NCBI RefSeq assembly: GCF_024461735.1
Contig: NZ_JANGAD010000005.1
Coordinates: 1 to 64,000, forward strand
Reading direction: 5' to 3'
DNA from: Anaerotignum propionicum
GTDB lineage: Bacteria > Bacillota > Clostridia > Lachnospirales > Anaerotignaceae
Length of the DNA stretch: 64,000 nt
Shown here: positions 55,917-64,000 of the stretch, one piece after another
Numbering within the stretch: position 1 is the first letter of the stretch
Layout: the number at the start of each line of letters is the position of its first letter
Notes under the pieces: model-generated
What the model was told of the DNA's origin: nothing
Database searches by the model: none
What the model saw: only the letters and a program-made list of their open reading frames with translations
Position numbers and translations under genes: made by a program

Positions 55917-56564
55917 ATGAGGAAAATAATCAAAATAATTAATACTCTAGTATTATGTAGTACTTTAACACTCGGTTTAGCTGTTCAGAGTTTTGCTAGT
56001 AGTAATGATGCAATAAGTCAGGGCAGTATTGATGAAGCTATTGCTAATACAAATGTAGTTGCAACAATGACAGATAATGTAACAGGTGAAGTAGTTGCTT
56101 TGGAAGCAACAAAAACTAAAGTTATGGCTAGATCCAGTGATAGCGTTGCTGTAACTTATGAGGTGAGCCTACCTTTAGCTTTAGGTAGTAATTTACGTAG
56201 CAGTGATTCATCAACAAAAGATAATGATTATGCGACTGCATCATTAACAGCTGTATATACGAGAAAAGATGATTCTAGCGGTCGCTATATTAAAGTTTCT
56301 AGACTTTATGGGGGCTGGACTGGTAACAATAGTTTAATTTATTTTTCAGACCGTAAATGTGGTATGAAAGATGGGCTTTTTGATAATAGCATGAGTAAAT
56401 CTCCCACAAGCAATTCATTTAGCTATAATACAGGTTGGGGCTATGTTGACTATGTAGATGCTGATGAGGGTCCTTTCATGTCGAGTAGCGCAAAAGTGTG
56501 GGTGTCCGGAATGGAACATGCGGGCTCTCAAACTCTAAGTATCGCCACAAAATTTGGTTCTTAA
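55917..56564 (+). CDS. Secreted protein downstream of agr
   Basis: 215 aa, AAGGAGG upstream. Signal peptide (MRKIIKIINTLVLCSTLTLG ... SFA-SS, cleavage near residue 27). The mature part is Ser/Asn/Thr-rich and beta-predicted (ATASLTAVYTRKDDSSGRYI, KVSRLYGGWTGNNSLIYF), with a single Cys in DRKCGMKD. No family recognised. It lies directly downstream of agrDB and upstream of a small membrane protein, an arrangement seen for agr-controlled secreted effectors or bacteriocins and their protection protein; that is only a hypothesis. Confidence 0.7.
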   Translation: MRKIIKIINTLVLCSTLTLGLAVQSFASSNDAISQGSIDEAIANTNVVATMTDNVTGEVVALEATKTKVMARSSDSVAVTYEVSLPLALGSNLRSSDSSTKDNDYATASLTAVYTRKDDSSGRYIKVSRLYGGWTGNNSLIYFSDRKCGMKDGLFDNSMSKSPTSNSFSYNTGWGYVDYVDADEGPFMSSSAKVWVSGMEHAGSQTLSIATKFGS

Positions 56565-56607
56565 AACCAGTTCCCCAATAAACTTTTTTGTTAATAGCAA
56601 GAGATTT

Positions 56608-56650
56608 ATAGAAAGGAATCGGGGATATCGCTTGACGGATTCCTTTCTAT
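56608..56650 (+). terminator. Hairpin after the secreted-protein gene
   Basis: Perfect 13-base stem ATAGAAAGGAATC / GATTCCTTTCTAT with a 17-base loop; T-rich but no long T run follows. Confidence 0.65.
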
Positions 56651-56710
56651 TCAATCAATAATTAAATAGATTAAGTAAACTACACATTCGTTTGAAAGCA
56701 AGGTGCTAAT

Positions 56711-57139
56711 ATGATTAAACATATAAGGAACATTGTGGTAGGAATATTTCCTACTTTTTCATTTATAGGTCTTTTGTATATTAATTATTATTTTTCTGAG
56801 CAAACAAAGTATGGAATTCATCCAACAATTAGTTTATTAATATGTTTTATTTCTGTTTTATGCTTTTTTATCTTACTTGGAATAATTATATGGTCTCATT
56901 TATATAAAAAAAATTTTTTTAATTTAGTCCCCATAATTTTAGGTGCAACCCAATGCTTTATGTTCCCTTTCTTGTTTTTTTCGCCTGAATTTTTGTTGAC
57001 ATTTAAATATATTGATTTACATATGGTTTACTACTATGATATAAATCTTAATATATTCATATCTTTAACTATGTTAACAGCATATATCTTATTTTTAATT
57101 GCACTTAAGCTTCAAAACGCAACAAATGCTAAACCTTAA
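56711..57139 (+). CDS. Small four-helix membrane protein
   Basis: 142 aa with about four hydrophobic helices (residues 10-27, 40-63, 74-95, 113-135). AAGGTG precedes ATG. Very rich in Phe, Ile and Leu. No family recognised. It follows the secreted protein; size and topology would suit an immunity or accessory protein, but nothing in the sequence proves it. Confidence 0.65.
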   Translation: MIKHIRNIVVGIFPTFSFIGLLYINYYFSEQTKYGIHPTISLLICFISVLCFFILLGIIIWSHLYKKNFFNLVPIILGATQCFMFPFLFFSPEFLLTFKYIDLHMVYYYDINLNIFISLTMLTAYILFLIALKLQNATNAKP

Positions 57140-57416
57140 ATTGAGAATATACTGTTTTAAAATTATGATTCAATTGAAAAATACATGACGGCAGTAAGCT
57201 TAAGTAACGCTACACTATATTTTAATTGTATTTTAAATCATACAGTAAAATTAACGCTTAAGCTTGTTATTAAAAATATTGAGTAGAATATCTGTTTAAA
57301 TATTAGTTAGATTGTAAAATGAAGTGCGCCACACTAATAGGGTAAAAGAATAGCCCATAATGAAACTTTCGTGTAGAATGGTGTTATCGAGACAACATTC
57401 AAACGGAGGAAACATT

Positions 57417-57470
57417 ATGAGCTACCAGCATTTTACCACATTCGAACGAGTACGGATACACTCCTGTTAA
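57417..57470 (+). mobile_element. IS30-family transposase start, remnant
   Basis: MSYQHFTTFERVRIHSC then stop; the start pattern of IS30 transposases (MSYQHFT..ER). Preceded by GGAGG. Only 17 residues remain, next to the serine-recombinase gene end. Confidence 0.6.
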
Positions 57471-57636
57471 TAGGATTGCATGCATGAATATGACGGTAAG
57501 TAGATATTACGAGGATTTAGAAGCACTTAAGAAAATTAGGTTGTAAACTGGTATTATGTATCTAAGAGAATAGGCAAAGCTAATTGTATCAAATAAAGCT
57601 TTCAAGAGATCAACACGCTTTTGAAGGTTTTATTGC

Positions 57637-59423
57637 TTACAATTTACTTGAATTGAAAGCAAAAGCAGACGCAGAAACACTGAAAAAGCGACCTGTCCAG
57701 GCGACTGTTTCTAAAATATACCCTGCCGCCAAGGCCCCACCTGGTTCTAGCGGCATCTTTTTTAACTCTTCAAGGCACGTTGAGACGTGCGTACTTTTGT
57801 CCCACAAAAACCCACAAACATCTCCACCGTCCTTATAAACAGGAAAATTGAATAAAATAGACTTCAAAGGCAATTCAGCCTCGTCACATGGAAAAATCTC
57901 TATTTCTTTGATTAGCGAAGAAATTAGGGATTTTTTCTCTTCATCGCTAATTTTATCATACACTTTATCAAAGTTTGCCAGCAGGGTGTAGATGTTTTCC
58001 AATGTGATGGCATCTTGCTCCACGGCTTTGCGGCGCAGCTTTACATCTTCAATCTTTTTTTCAAGTTCTACAATGGTGTCATACAGTCCATCAAGGCGAA
58101 GAGTCATATCGTGGAGCTTGCGTTCCCTAAAACGAGTATCTTCCGGCAGACTGTCAATTTCATTTTCAAGACGGGTTTTATTAAGCTCGACCTCTCGCAG
58201 TTTGGATTCATAATTGCTTAGTTCTCTGTTTAAAGTAGAAGTGTCAATTTCCTTGCCTATCCTTGATTTGATTTCTGCTGCAAAATCTTGATTTTTTATC
58301 AGCTCTCTGGTTGCCTCAATGACAAGCGGCTCAATGTCAGTTTTCTTGAGCATAGCTTTATAATCACAGCTTTTTCCCCGTGCTGTTCGAGATTTACTGC
58401 ACACATAATAATAAATCTCTTGATATGTACCGTCTTTATTTGTCCAAGCGTGTTTATTGGTGTACATCGGGCCACCGCATTTCGGGCATTTTAAAATACC
58501 ACTTAATAAGTGCGTCCTGTCCCGACCAATTTTAGATGGGGATTTTATGCCTGTTATTTCTCGCTTTTCATGTGCTTTGCTCCAGAGTTCCTCATTTATG
58601 ATAGCCTCGTGCTGACCGTCTGCAATAATGTATTCATCTTGGTGTACTTGGCGGTATTCATTTTTTGTGCCTTTGACCTTTTCTCTTGTCCGTCTGCCAA
58701 AAGCAATTTTTCCAGAGTATACAGGATTGTCGATTATCATTCTGACGAAATGTGTACTCCACTGAGAGAGAGTACCGTTGGCACGTTTGATTTTTTGGAT
58801 ACCCTGCAAGTTAAGATAGTTGGCAATTTTATAAAATCCCATATCGCCATTTACATATTTATCAAAGATAATTCGTACTGCTCCGGCTTCATCTTCTTGG
58901 ATATAGAGTTGTTTATCTTTGAGGTAGTAACCATAGGGAGCAAACCCGCCATTCCAGCCACCTTGACGGGCTTTTTCTTTTCTACCATTCATTGTCTGCT
59001 CTATGATATTTTCACGTTCTATTTCAGCAACAGCAGACAACACTGAAATCAAAAGCTTTCCGCTTGTTTGTGAGGAATCAATCCCTTCCTCAATGCAAAT
59101 TAAGTTTACGCCAAAGGATTGAACGTGTTCCAAAGAATTTAAAATATCGGCTGCGTTTCTTCCAAATCGGGAGAGCTTATAGACTAAGATGTAATCAATT
59201 TCTAAACCATTTTCAATATCACATAGCATTTGTTTAAAGCGGGTCTGCCTTCTATGGATTTGCCGGATTTACCAGCATCTTCGTAAATGTCTACTATCTC
59301 CCTTTCTTCTCTGTCGGCAAAACGCTTTAAGCTATTTTTTTGCCCGTCCAAGCTGAACCCATCAACCTGCATTTCGGTACTTACACGAGGGTAAAGTACA
59401 CATTTTTTTCCACTCCTATTCAT
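57637..59423 (-). pseudogene. Large serine recombinase, single-base frameshift
   Basis: From ATG 59423 (GGAGGT upstream): catalytic domain with LYPRVSTEMQ (Ser nucleophile), YEDAGKSGKSIEGRP; a one-base loss near 59237 shifts the frame, after which MLCDIENGLEIDYILVYKLS, RFGRNAADIL continues. Then recombinase domain (GFAPYGYYL), zinc ribbon (CPKCGGPM ... C....C), and coiled coil, about 595 aa in all. Enzymes of this type move integrative elements. The C-terminus (WDKSTHVSTC then about 45 residues) may be altered by the neighbouring junction. Restoring one T in the GCTTTAAAC stretch would give an intact protein. Confidence 0.88.
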
Positions 59424-59478
59424 AGTAGTTGACCTCCAATAAATCATTGGAAAACATCAATCCATAAGCACTGCTCTT

Positions 59479-59640
59479 TTAGATATCATGATTGATTTCT
59501 TCTAAGACCTCTGCACCATGTTTTTCTATAATCTGAGAAAGCACATTGATAAAATTCTGATATGCTTTGACTTTCTCATAGGATTTAGGCGGTGTAGCAG
59601 CGGTAGCAGTAGGATCAGGTGCATTTTTGATATTTTCCAT
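59479..59640 (-). CDS. Small ORF upstream of the recombinase
   Basis: 53 aa (MENIKNAPDPTATAATPPKS, YEKVKAYQNFINVLSQIIEK, then HGAEVLEEINHDI), GGAGGTG upstream. Pro/Ala/Thr-rich start and a helical, acidic second half. Ends 56 bases before the recombinase start, so probably co-transcribed. Small proteins in this place occur in integrative elements; function unknown. Confidence 0.6.
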   Translation of the reverse strand: MENIKNAPDPTATAATPPKSYEKVKAYQNFINVLSQIIEKHGAEVLEEINHDI

Positions 59641-60239
59641 TCGCAATCACCTCCAAGTGTATTGCTTATATAAAGTATAAGCATATATAGCATTTATGAA
59701 AAGTTTGTCACTGCATCATTTATTGTAAAACCAAGCACACCGCAAATTTGCTTAAAACAAAAATGCGGTGTGGTTAGTTTTATCTGTTTGCCATATTTGC
59801 CACGCACCCTGGCAAGGGGATATTTTGAGCTGCCGTTAGCTCGGCATCATAGCCCCGCAATACCGTATGTGCTTGTCCCAAAAGCTACGCATACTGCAGG
59901 AACTCCCCCTCAAGTCTGTGGGAGGTCGTGAGAAAGTATCATTATCCCTTATGTGTGTTATTGCGGCGAACGTGCTACCATTCGGTCTAATGGCTGCATT
60001 TATCGCTCCGACTGCTGTATTTACCCTTGCTCATAAAGGCTCTAATCAATTATTTGGTTTCTTATTTTGGCAAGTGTGTTACAGCAATCATCATGGCGAT
60101 GCCCATTATGTCGCTTTGCTTTTCAGCTACATAAGTTTCGTACTCAAAATACCGTATATTCGGTTATCAAGGAACATATGGAAGGATTTTACCTCCCTCC
60201 ATATACCCTGACTTTTTTCTTGGGGAAACGGAACATGAT
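59641..60239. other. Element backbone without a convincing gene
   Basis: A hairpin CACACCGCA / TGCGGTGTG lies at 59736-59772. The frame 59867-60211 on the plus strand lacks an RBS and runs against the direction of all neighbours. GC content is somewhat higher than in the flanks. The sequence could be a transfer-origin region or a gene remnant. Confidence 0.4.
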
Positions 60240-60662
60240 TTAGAAAAAACTTTTCAAATATTTTTCTATGGTATGTAAGCCTCTTTCTATACCAATGCGG
60301 ACAGCTTTTTCACTTACACCTTCTGCTTTGGCAATGGCTGTCTTACTCATGCCCATAAAATAATGTGCATAGATTCGCTTTGCCTGTTTGTCCGGCAGAG
60401 AGGCAATGGCAGCGTGGAGCTGCTGACTTGTGAGCTTACGTTCGTAAATCTCATCGGGTGAAAGGGAAACAAACAAGATGTCATGCTCAATTCCATCGCC
60501 ACGGTCAAGGGAATAGTGAGCTTTATAGCGGAATTTTTTTCTCTCGTATGCTGCTTCGGCTTTTGCAGATTCCTCAAAGATAGCTAATAGTTCATCAGGA
60601 ACATCCACAAAGGTGTCTTGTGCGTAAAAGGGGTAATAATCTTTTAAATTTATTGTTTTCAT
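60240..60662 (-). CDS. Sigma-70 region-4-like regulator of a mobile element
   Basis: 140 aa from ATG 60662 (GAAAGGATGG upstream). C-terminal sigma region 4: SLPDKQAKRIYAHYFMGMSK, TAIAKAEGVSEKAVRIGIER (helix-turn-helix). N-terminal half with DYYPFYAQDTFVDVPDELLA and AAYERKKFRYKAHYSLDRGD is the form found in Tn916/Tn1549-like elements. No region 2 is present, so it is a partial sigma or an activator. Probably controls excision or transfer genes of the element. Confidence 0.8.
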   Translation of the reverse strand: MKTINLKDYYPFYAQDTFVDVPDELLAIFEESAKAEAAYERKKFRYKAHYSLDRGDGIEHDILFVSLSPDEIYERKLTSQQLHAAIASLPDKQAKRIYAHYFMGMSKTAIAKAEGVSEKAVRIGIERGLHTIEKYLKSFF

Positions 60663-60794
60663 ATTTTTCCATCCTTTCAATTTTTGGAATTTGCTGAAAT
60701 CGAAAGGACAGTGGTGGAGAGCGGCAGCGAGAATCTATAAACGTAAAAAAGCCCGGATGCATAGCGCAACCAGGCAAAAATGAATTATTAACAA

Positions 60795-60908
60795 TTATAT
60801 GATGATGTGTGTGTTCATCTTTATAGCCAAAATATCCCGTTGGCGGAGCTGGACTTTTTTTAACGAATAATAAAAATCAGGTGGTGTATGACAAATAAAA
60901 ATGGACAC
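60795..60908 (-). CDS. Small leader-like ORF
   Basis: 37 aa from GTG (60906-60908), TAGGAGG 7 bases upstream: VSIFICHTPPDFYYSLKKVQ, LRQRDILAIKMNTHIII. The RBS and start lie within an inverted repeat (60903-60936) that could hide them in the RNA. It is upstream of the sigma-like gene. A leader peptide or a true small protein; not resolved. Confidence 0.4.
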   Translation of the reverse strand: MSIFICHTPPDFYYSLKKVQLRQRDILAIKMNTHIII

Positions 60909-60936
60909 AACGATACCTCCTAATACCGTCGTGTCC
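60903..60936 (-). promoter_or_regulatory. Inverted repeat enclosing a ribosome binding site
   Basis: GGACACAACG pairs with CGTCGTGTCC, with TA/TA inside and the CCTCC complement of the RBS in the loop. On the minus strand the RNA would expose or mask AGGAGG. Confidence 0.5.
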
Positions 60937-60989
60937 TAAAAAATGGGCGACTTTAATACACCCTCCGTAATTCAATTTTTTTCAGAAAA

Positions 60990-61022
60990 ACGGCGGCTTT
61001 GATTTTATCTCAAAACCGCCGT
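60990..61022 (-). terminator. Terminator of the uvrA-marR operon
   Basis: On the minus strand ACGGCGG / CCGCCGT (with TTT.GA / TC.AAA extension), then TTTTCTG. GC-rich 7-base core stem. Confidence 0.8.
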
Positions 61023-61125
61023 CTGGCTACATTATGCAATTACAGCACAACGAAACATCTGCCATAACTACGGTTTTTTTTATTTACCGTAGGGCAGATA
61101 ATTTCTTGTATTCGACTAAGTATGT

Positions 61126-61548
61126 CTATTGCTTTTCTGCGTATAAGTTCGTAATCCTTTTGCACATCATTGAAAAAGCATGTACTTCTTCCTCTGTTAA
61201 TGCTTCTTCAATTAGGTTCATAATTTCATTTCCAAAATCCTCAACACGATTTAAAAAAGCTTTCCCCTCTTTGGTAAGAACAATATTGTAAGAGCGGCGG
61301 TCATTCGTCTGCCTTTCCTGAATAATATACTTTTTTTCCAGCAAACGCTTTGTTAATTTTGAAATGCCAGATTGTGAGATACCTCTCATTTCAGCAAGTT
61401 CTTTCGTGGTTTTCGCCCCCTGCTTATTCAATGTATCGAGTATATAGTATTGTGCCGTTGAAACACCCTCAACGTTGAACCGATTTGAATCTGATACAAT
61501 CATGCATTGAAAGGGAACATAACTTTCCTCTAATTCTTTTATAGCCAT
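61126..61548 (-). CDS. MarR-family transcriptional regulator
   Basis: 140 aa, AGGAGGTTGAC upstream. Winged helix: YYILDTLNKQGAKTTKELAE, RGISQSGISKLTKRLLEKKY (recognition helix), wing QERQTNDRRSYNIVLTKEGK with DRR motif. N- and C-terminal dimer helices. Second gene of an operon with the UvrA paralog (12 bases apart). It probably represses the operon through the palindrome at 63851 and responds to a small molecule; inferred from family and layout. Confidence 0.9.
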   Translation of the reverse strand: MAIKELEESYVPFQCMIVSDSNRFNVEGVSTAQYYILDTLNKQGAKTTKELAEMRGISQSGISKLTKRLLEKKYIIQERQTNDRRSYNIVLTKEGKAFLNRVEDFGNEIMNLIEEALTEEEVHAFSMMCKRITNLYAEKQ

Positions 61549-61560
61549 TAAGTCAACCTC

Positions 61561-63822
61561 CTATTTTTCATTAATATACTTTTTCAGGTGCTTTCCAGTT
61601 AAAGAATCTGGACAGTTGATTAAATCTTTCGGTAATCCTGTAAACATAATCTTACCACCATTCTGTCCTGCATAGGGGCCTATGTCAATAATCCAATCTG
61701 CTTGACAAATAATATCCAAATTGTGTTCTATAACAATAAGAGTGGAATTTTGTTCTACAAGGCGATTCATTACACCAATCAATTGTTTTATATCAGCCAT
61801 ATGCAAACCTGTTGACGGTTCGTCCAAAACATAAATCTGACCATCGTTTTCAAGTTCGGAAGCAAGCTTAATTCGCTGTAATTCACCACCTGAAAGCGTG
61901 CTTAATGGTTGTCCTAAAGAAACATAAGTGATACCAACGTCTGAAAGCCGTTTTAGTACAGTTACGATTTCTTTTTCCTGAAAAAATTCTAAGGCTTCTG
62001 TGACCGTCATTTTAAGAACATCGGCAATACTTTTTCCTCTTAGCTGATAGGCAAGTACTTCGTCCGAATAACGGTTTCCGTGACATTCCTCACATACCGT
62101 AACAATTGTATCCATAAACGCCAAATCTGTATAAGTAACTCCTAGACCTTTGCAGGCAGGACAAGCACCTTGGGAATTGAAACTGAATAGGGAGGCGCTT
62201 ACACCGTTCCTCTTCGCAAATAATTTTCTGATAATGTCAAAGATACCTGTAAAGGTCGCAATGTTGGAACGTTTTGACGCTTGAATTCCTTTCTGGTCAA
62301 TAAAAACAGTTTCAGGATATAACCGTGGCAATACCCCATTAATAAGCGTACTTTTTCCTGAACCGGCAACTCCGGTTACAACAGTCATTACTCCTCTTGG
62401 TATATCAACCGAAAGGTTCTTCAAATTATGCATGGTTGCATTTTGAATAGAAAGCCAACCTTTCGGGGCACGAATATCAGATTTTAGTTTGGGGCAGTAG
62501 GATAAGTATTTTCCCGTGAGAGTACCCGCTGTTTTCAGCCCATCTAAATTTCCTTGATATACAACTTCCCCTCCGTGGGTTCCCGCACTTGGTCCCATAT
62601 CAATAATATGGTCTGCAATTTTTATCATGTCTGGATCATGCTCTACAATCAGAACAGTGTTCCCTTTGTCACGCAACAACCTCATAAGCTCATTAATTTT
62701 GCTTATGTCATGAGGGTGAAGCCCTATACTCGGTTCGTCAAAAATGTAAGTAAGGTCGGTCAAGCTACTGCCAAGCTGGCTAACCATTTTAATTCTTTGC
62801 GACTCTCCACCTGAAAGTGTAGAGGTTTCTCTGCCTAAGTTTAAATAGCCTAGCCCAATGGATATCATGTGCTGAATCCGATTCACAAGTTCTGAAACGA
62901 TTGTAGCGGCTACGGGAGCATGAATAGATTGAACAAAATCCAAAAGCTCATTTATTTGCATATCTGCGCATTCCGCAATATTTTTTCCGTTCACTTTGCA
63001 AGATAGTACCTTATCATTCAAGCGTGTTCCATGACAGTGGGGACAATCCTGTTTTACAACAAACCGCTCAATTTCTTTTCCATATCTAACCTTTTCGCCA
63101 TCTTCTTTTTTAAGAAAACTCCGTTCAATGCGTGGAAGCAAACCCTCATACAAGGAGGTTTTATGCCATTCGGGGGTAGGATTTTTAACCTTAATTCCAT
63201 CAGCGTAAAGTAACAGCTCCAGTTCTTCGGCAGAATAGTCCTTAATTGTTTTGTCATTATCAAAAAAACCTGAATGAATATAGCGGGTTAATCGCCAACC
63301 GCCGGGTTCAAAAGTTGGAAAACGGATAGCCCCCTCATTTAAGGATTTATTTTTATCTAACAGCCTTTCAATATTAATGGTTTCAATTTTGCCCAAGCCC
63401 TCGCAATATTCACACATTCCAGCCGGATTGTTGAATGAAAAAACGTCTGAATAACCTACAAATGGCTCTCCAATTCTGGAAAACAATAAACGTAATACAG
63501 AATAAATATCTGTAATTGTCCCAACTGTTGAACGAGCATTACCACCTAATCGTTTTTGATTGATAATAAAGGCTACGGACAAATTTTCAATGGTGTCCAC
63601 ATCGGGTTTTCCGTAATGCGGCATACGGTGGCGGATAAAACTGGTGTAGGTTTCATTTAATTGTCTTTGCGATTCTGCCGCTATTGTATCAAATACCAAA
63701 GATGATTTTCCTGAACCGGAAACACCTGTAAAAACCGTAATTTCTTTTTTGGGTATCAGAACATTTATGTTTTTTAGATTTCGTTCCCTTGCACCTGATA
63801 CCTGAATATAATTATCAGACAT
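61561..63822 (-). CDS. UvrA-like ABC ATPase (short UvrA paralog)
   Basis: 753 aa against about 940 for housekeeping UvrA. Two ABC ATPase halves: Walker A GVSGSGKSS (33-41) and GVAGSGKST; signatures TSTLSGGESQRI and LSTLSGGELQRI; Walker B IFDEPSIGLH and VLDEPSTGLH. Zinc motifs CEYCEGLG, CPHCHGTR, CPACKGLG and CEECHGNR. The shorter UvrA2-type lacks part of the UvrB-binding/insertion region and is linked in other bacteria to resistance to DNA-intercalating drugs. Here it sits in a mobile element with a MarR repressor, suggesting cargo that protects from a DNA-damaging compound. Confidence 0.88.
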   Translation of the reverse strand: MSDNYIQVSGARERNLKNINVLIPKKEITVFTGVSGSGKSSLVFDTIAAESQRQLNETYTSFIRHRMPHYGKPDVDTIENLSVAFIINQKRLGGNARSTVGTITDIYSVLRLLFSRIGEPFVGYSDVFSFNNPAGMCEYCEGLGKIETINIERLLDKNKSLNEGAIRFPTFEPGGWRLTRYIHSGFFDNDKTIKDYSAEELELLLYADGIKVKNPTPEWHKTSLYEGLLPRIERSFLKKEDGEKVRYGKEIERFVVKQDCPHCHGTRLNDKVLSCKVNGKNIAECADMQINELLDFVQSIHAPVAATIVSELVNRIQHMISIGLGYLNLGRETSTLSGGESQRIKMVSQLGSSLTDLTYIFDEPSIGLHPHDISKINELMRLLRDKGNTVLIVEHDPDMIKIADHIIDMGPSAGTHGGEVVYQGNLDGLKTAGTLTGKYLSYCPKLKSDIRAPKGWLSIQNATMHNLKNLSVDIPRGVMTVVTGVAGSGKSTLINGVLPRLYPETVFIDQKGIQASKRSNIATFTGIFDIIRKLFAKRNGVSASLFSFNSQGACPACKGLGVTYTDLAFMDTIVTVCEECHGNRYSDEVLAYQLRGKSIADVLKMTVTEALEFFQEKEIVTVLKRLSDVGITYVSLGQPLSTLSGGELQRIKLASELENDGQIYVLDEPSTGLHMADIKQLIGVMNRLVEQNSTLIVIEHNLDIICQADWIIDIGPYAGQNGGKIMFTGLPKDLINCPDSLTGKHLKKYINEK

Positions 63823-63850
63823 ACTTTTTCCTCGCTTTTATTTATGTGGC

Positions 63851-63878
63851 ATAGTCAATATATGAGTGGGTTAACTAT
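63851..63878 (-). promoter_or_regulatory. Candidate MarR operator
   Basis: ATAGTCAA and TTAACTAT (7 of 8 paired) with 12 bases between them, immediately downstream of the -10 of the uvrA promoter: a good position for a repressor. Confidence 0.6.
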
Positions 63879-63907
63879 ATTTTATCACCATTTTTATTTC
63901 TTTGCAA
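63879..63907 (-). promoter_or_regulatory. Promoter of the uvrA-marR operon
   Basis: On the minus strand -35 TTGCAA (63907-63902), 17 bases, -10 TAAAAT (63884-63879), 56 bases before the uvrA start. Confidence 0.65.
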
Positions 63908-64000
63908 TGACTAGAATAGAATTTTGTGAAAAGCATAATAATTAGATTTAATTAAGTCATGTATATGATATGTGTAATCATATCCAAAGCATAAAGGTGA

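Noticed and set aside
57584..57838. Plus-strand frame over the end of the recombinase gene
   Set aside because: Antisense to the conserved recombinase C-terminus, so a shadow frame.
59867..60211. 114-codon plus-strand frame in the mobile module
   Set aside because: No ribosome binding site, opposite direction to all neighbours, and hydrophobic/His pattern typical of a chance frame.

Overview
The window is AT-rich, with strong GGAGG-type ribosome binding sites and occasional TTG/GTG starts. It carries anaerobic enzymes (a four-subunit 2-oxoacid:ferredoxin oxidoreductase and a CoA-dependent ammonia lyase), an agr quorum-sensing locus and clostridial-type serine recombinases. This fits an amino-acid-fermenting member of the Clostridia; a Lachnospirales/Anaerotignum-like host is an inference. 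No rRNA, tRNA or CRISPR array was seen.

Layout. (1) 1-14 kb, polymorphic toxin locus: the end of a GLUG/fibronectin-III surface protein, then a 2,236-aa secreted subtilase-Rhs fusion with a lipase-like C-terminal tip and a membrane-anchored putative immunity protein. Downstream lies a degenerate array: a second tip/immunity pair, Rhs fragments, orphan putative immunity genes, three copies of a hairpin repeat, and two serine-recombinase remnants, one joined in frame to a displaced Rhs tip. (2) 14.5-31 kb, an intact catabolic island: a beta-aminoacyl-CoA ammonia lyase, two IclR regulators, a creatinase/ectoine-hydrolase-like M24 enzyme, a TRAP transporter (DctQ, DctM, DctP), two M20 amidohydrolases (one lacking metal ligands), an EutB/threonine-dehydratase-like PLP enzyme, an EamA permease, a ferredoxin-type oxoacid oxidoreductase and a RidA protein. 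A near-identical promoter and a recurring TTCTA-N5-(T/A)AGAA palindrome tie the parts together. The likely flow is import, hydrolysis or deacylation, PLP deamination, imine clean-up by RidA and oxidation to acyl-CoA. (3) 31.6-35.5 kb: small genes and remnants (MarR, CMD/AhpD-like protein, immunity-like protein, methyltransferase, TetR end, possible relaxase tail).

(4) 35.9-45.5 kb: a type I restriction-modification operon (HTH regulator, hsdM, hsdS, hsdR) that continues into a membrane-anchored HerA-like ATPase and a truncated SbcD-like phosphoesterase. (5) 45.5-52.5 kb: defence-island debris, with IS110 and IS3 fragments, a HEPN-like protein, a DUF3841-like fragment and a decayed Septu-like ATPase/HNH pair. 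(6) 52.6-57.1 kb: an agr-like locus in the order response regulator, kinase (frameshifted at an A tract), AgrD-like peptide gene, AgrB, followed by a secreted protein and a membrane protein. (7) 57.6-64 kb: a mobile-element module on the minus strand, with a frameshifted large serine recombinase, small ORFs, a sigma-like factor, and a UvrA-paralog/MarR operon with its own promoter and operator.

The catabolic island and RM operon are almost free of lesions, whereas the toxin tail and the 45-52 kb region are full of frameshifts and nonsense codons. That contrast argues for real decay rather than uniform sequencing error.
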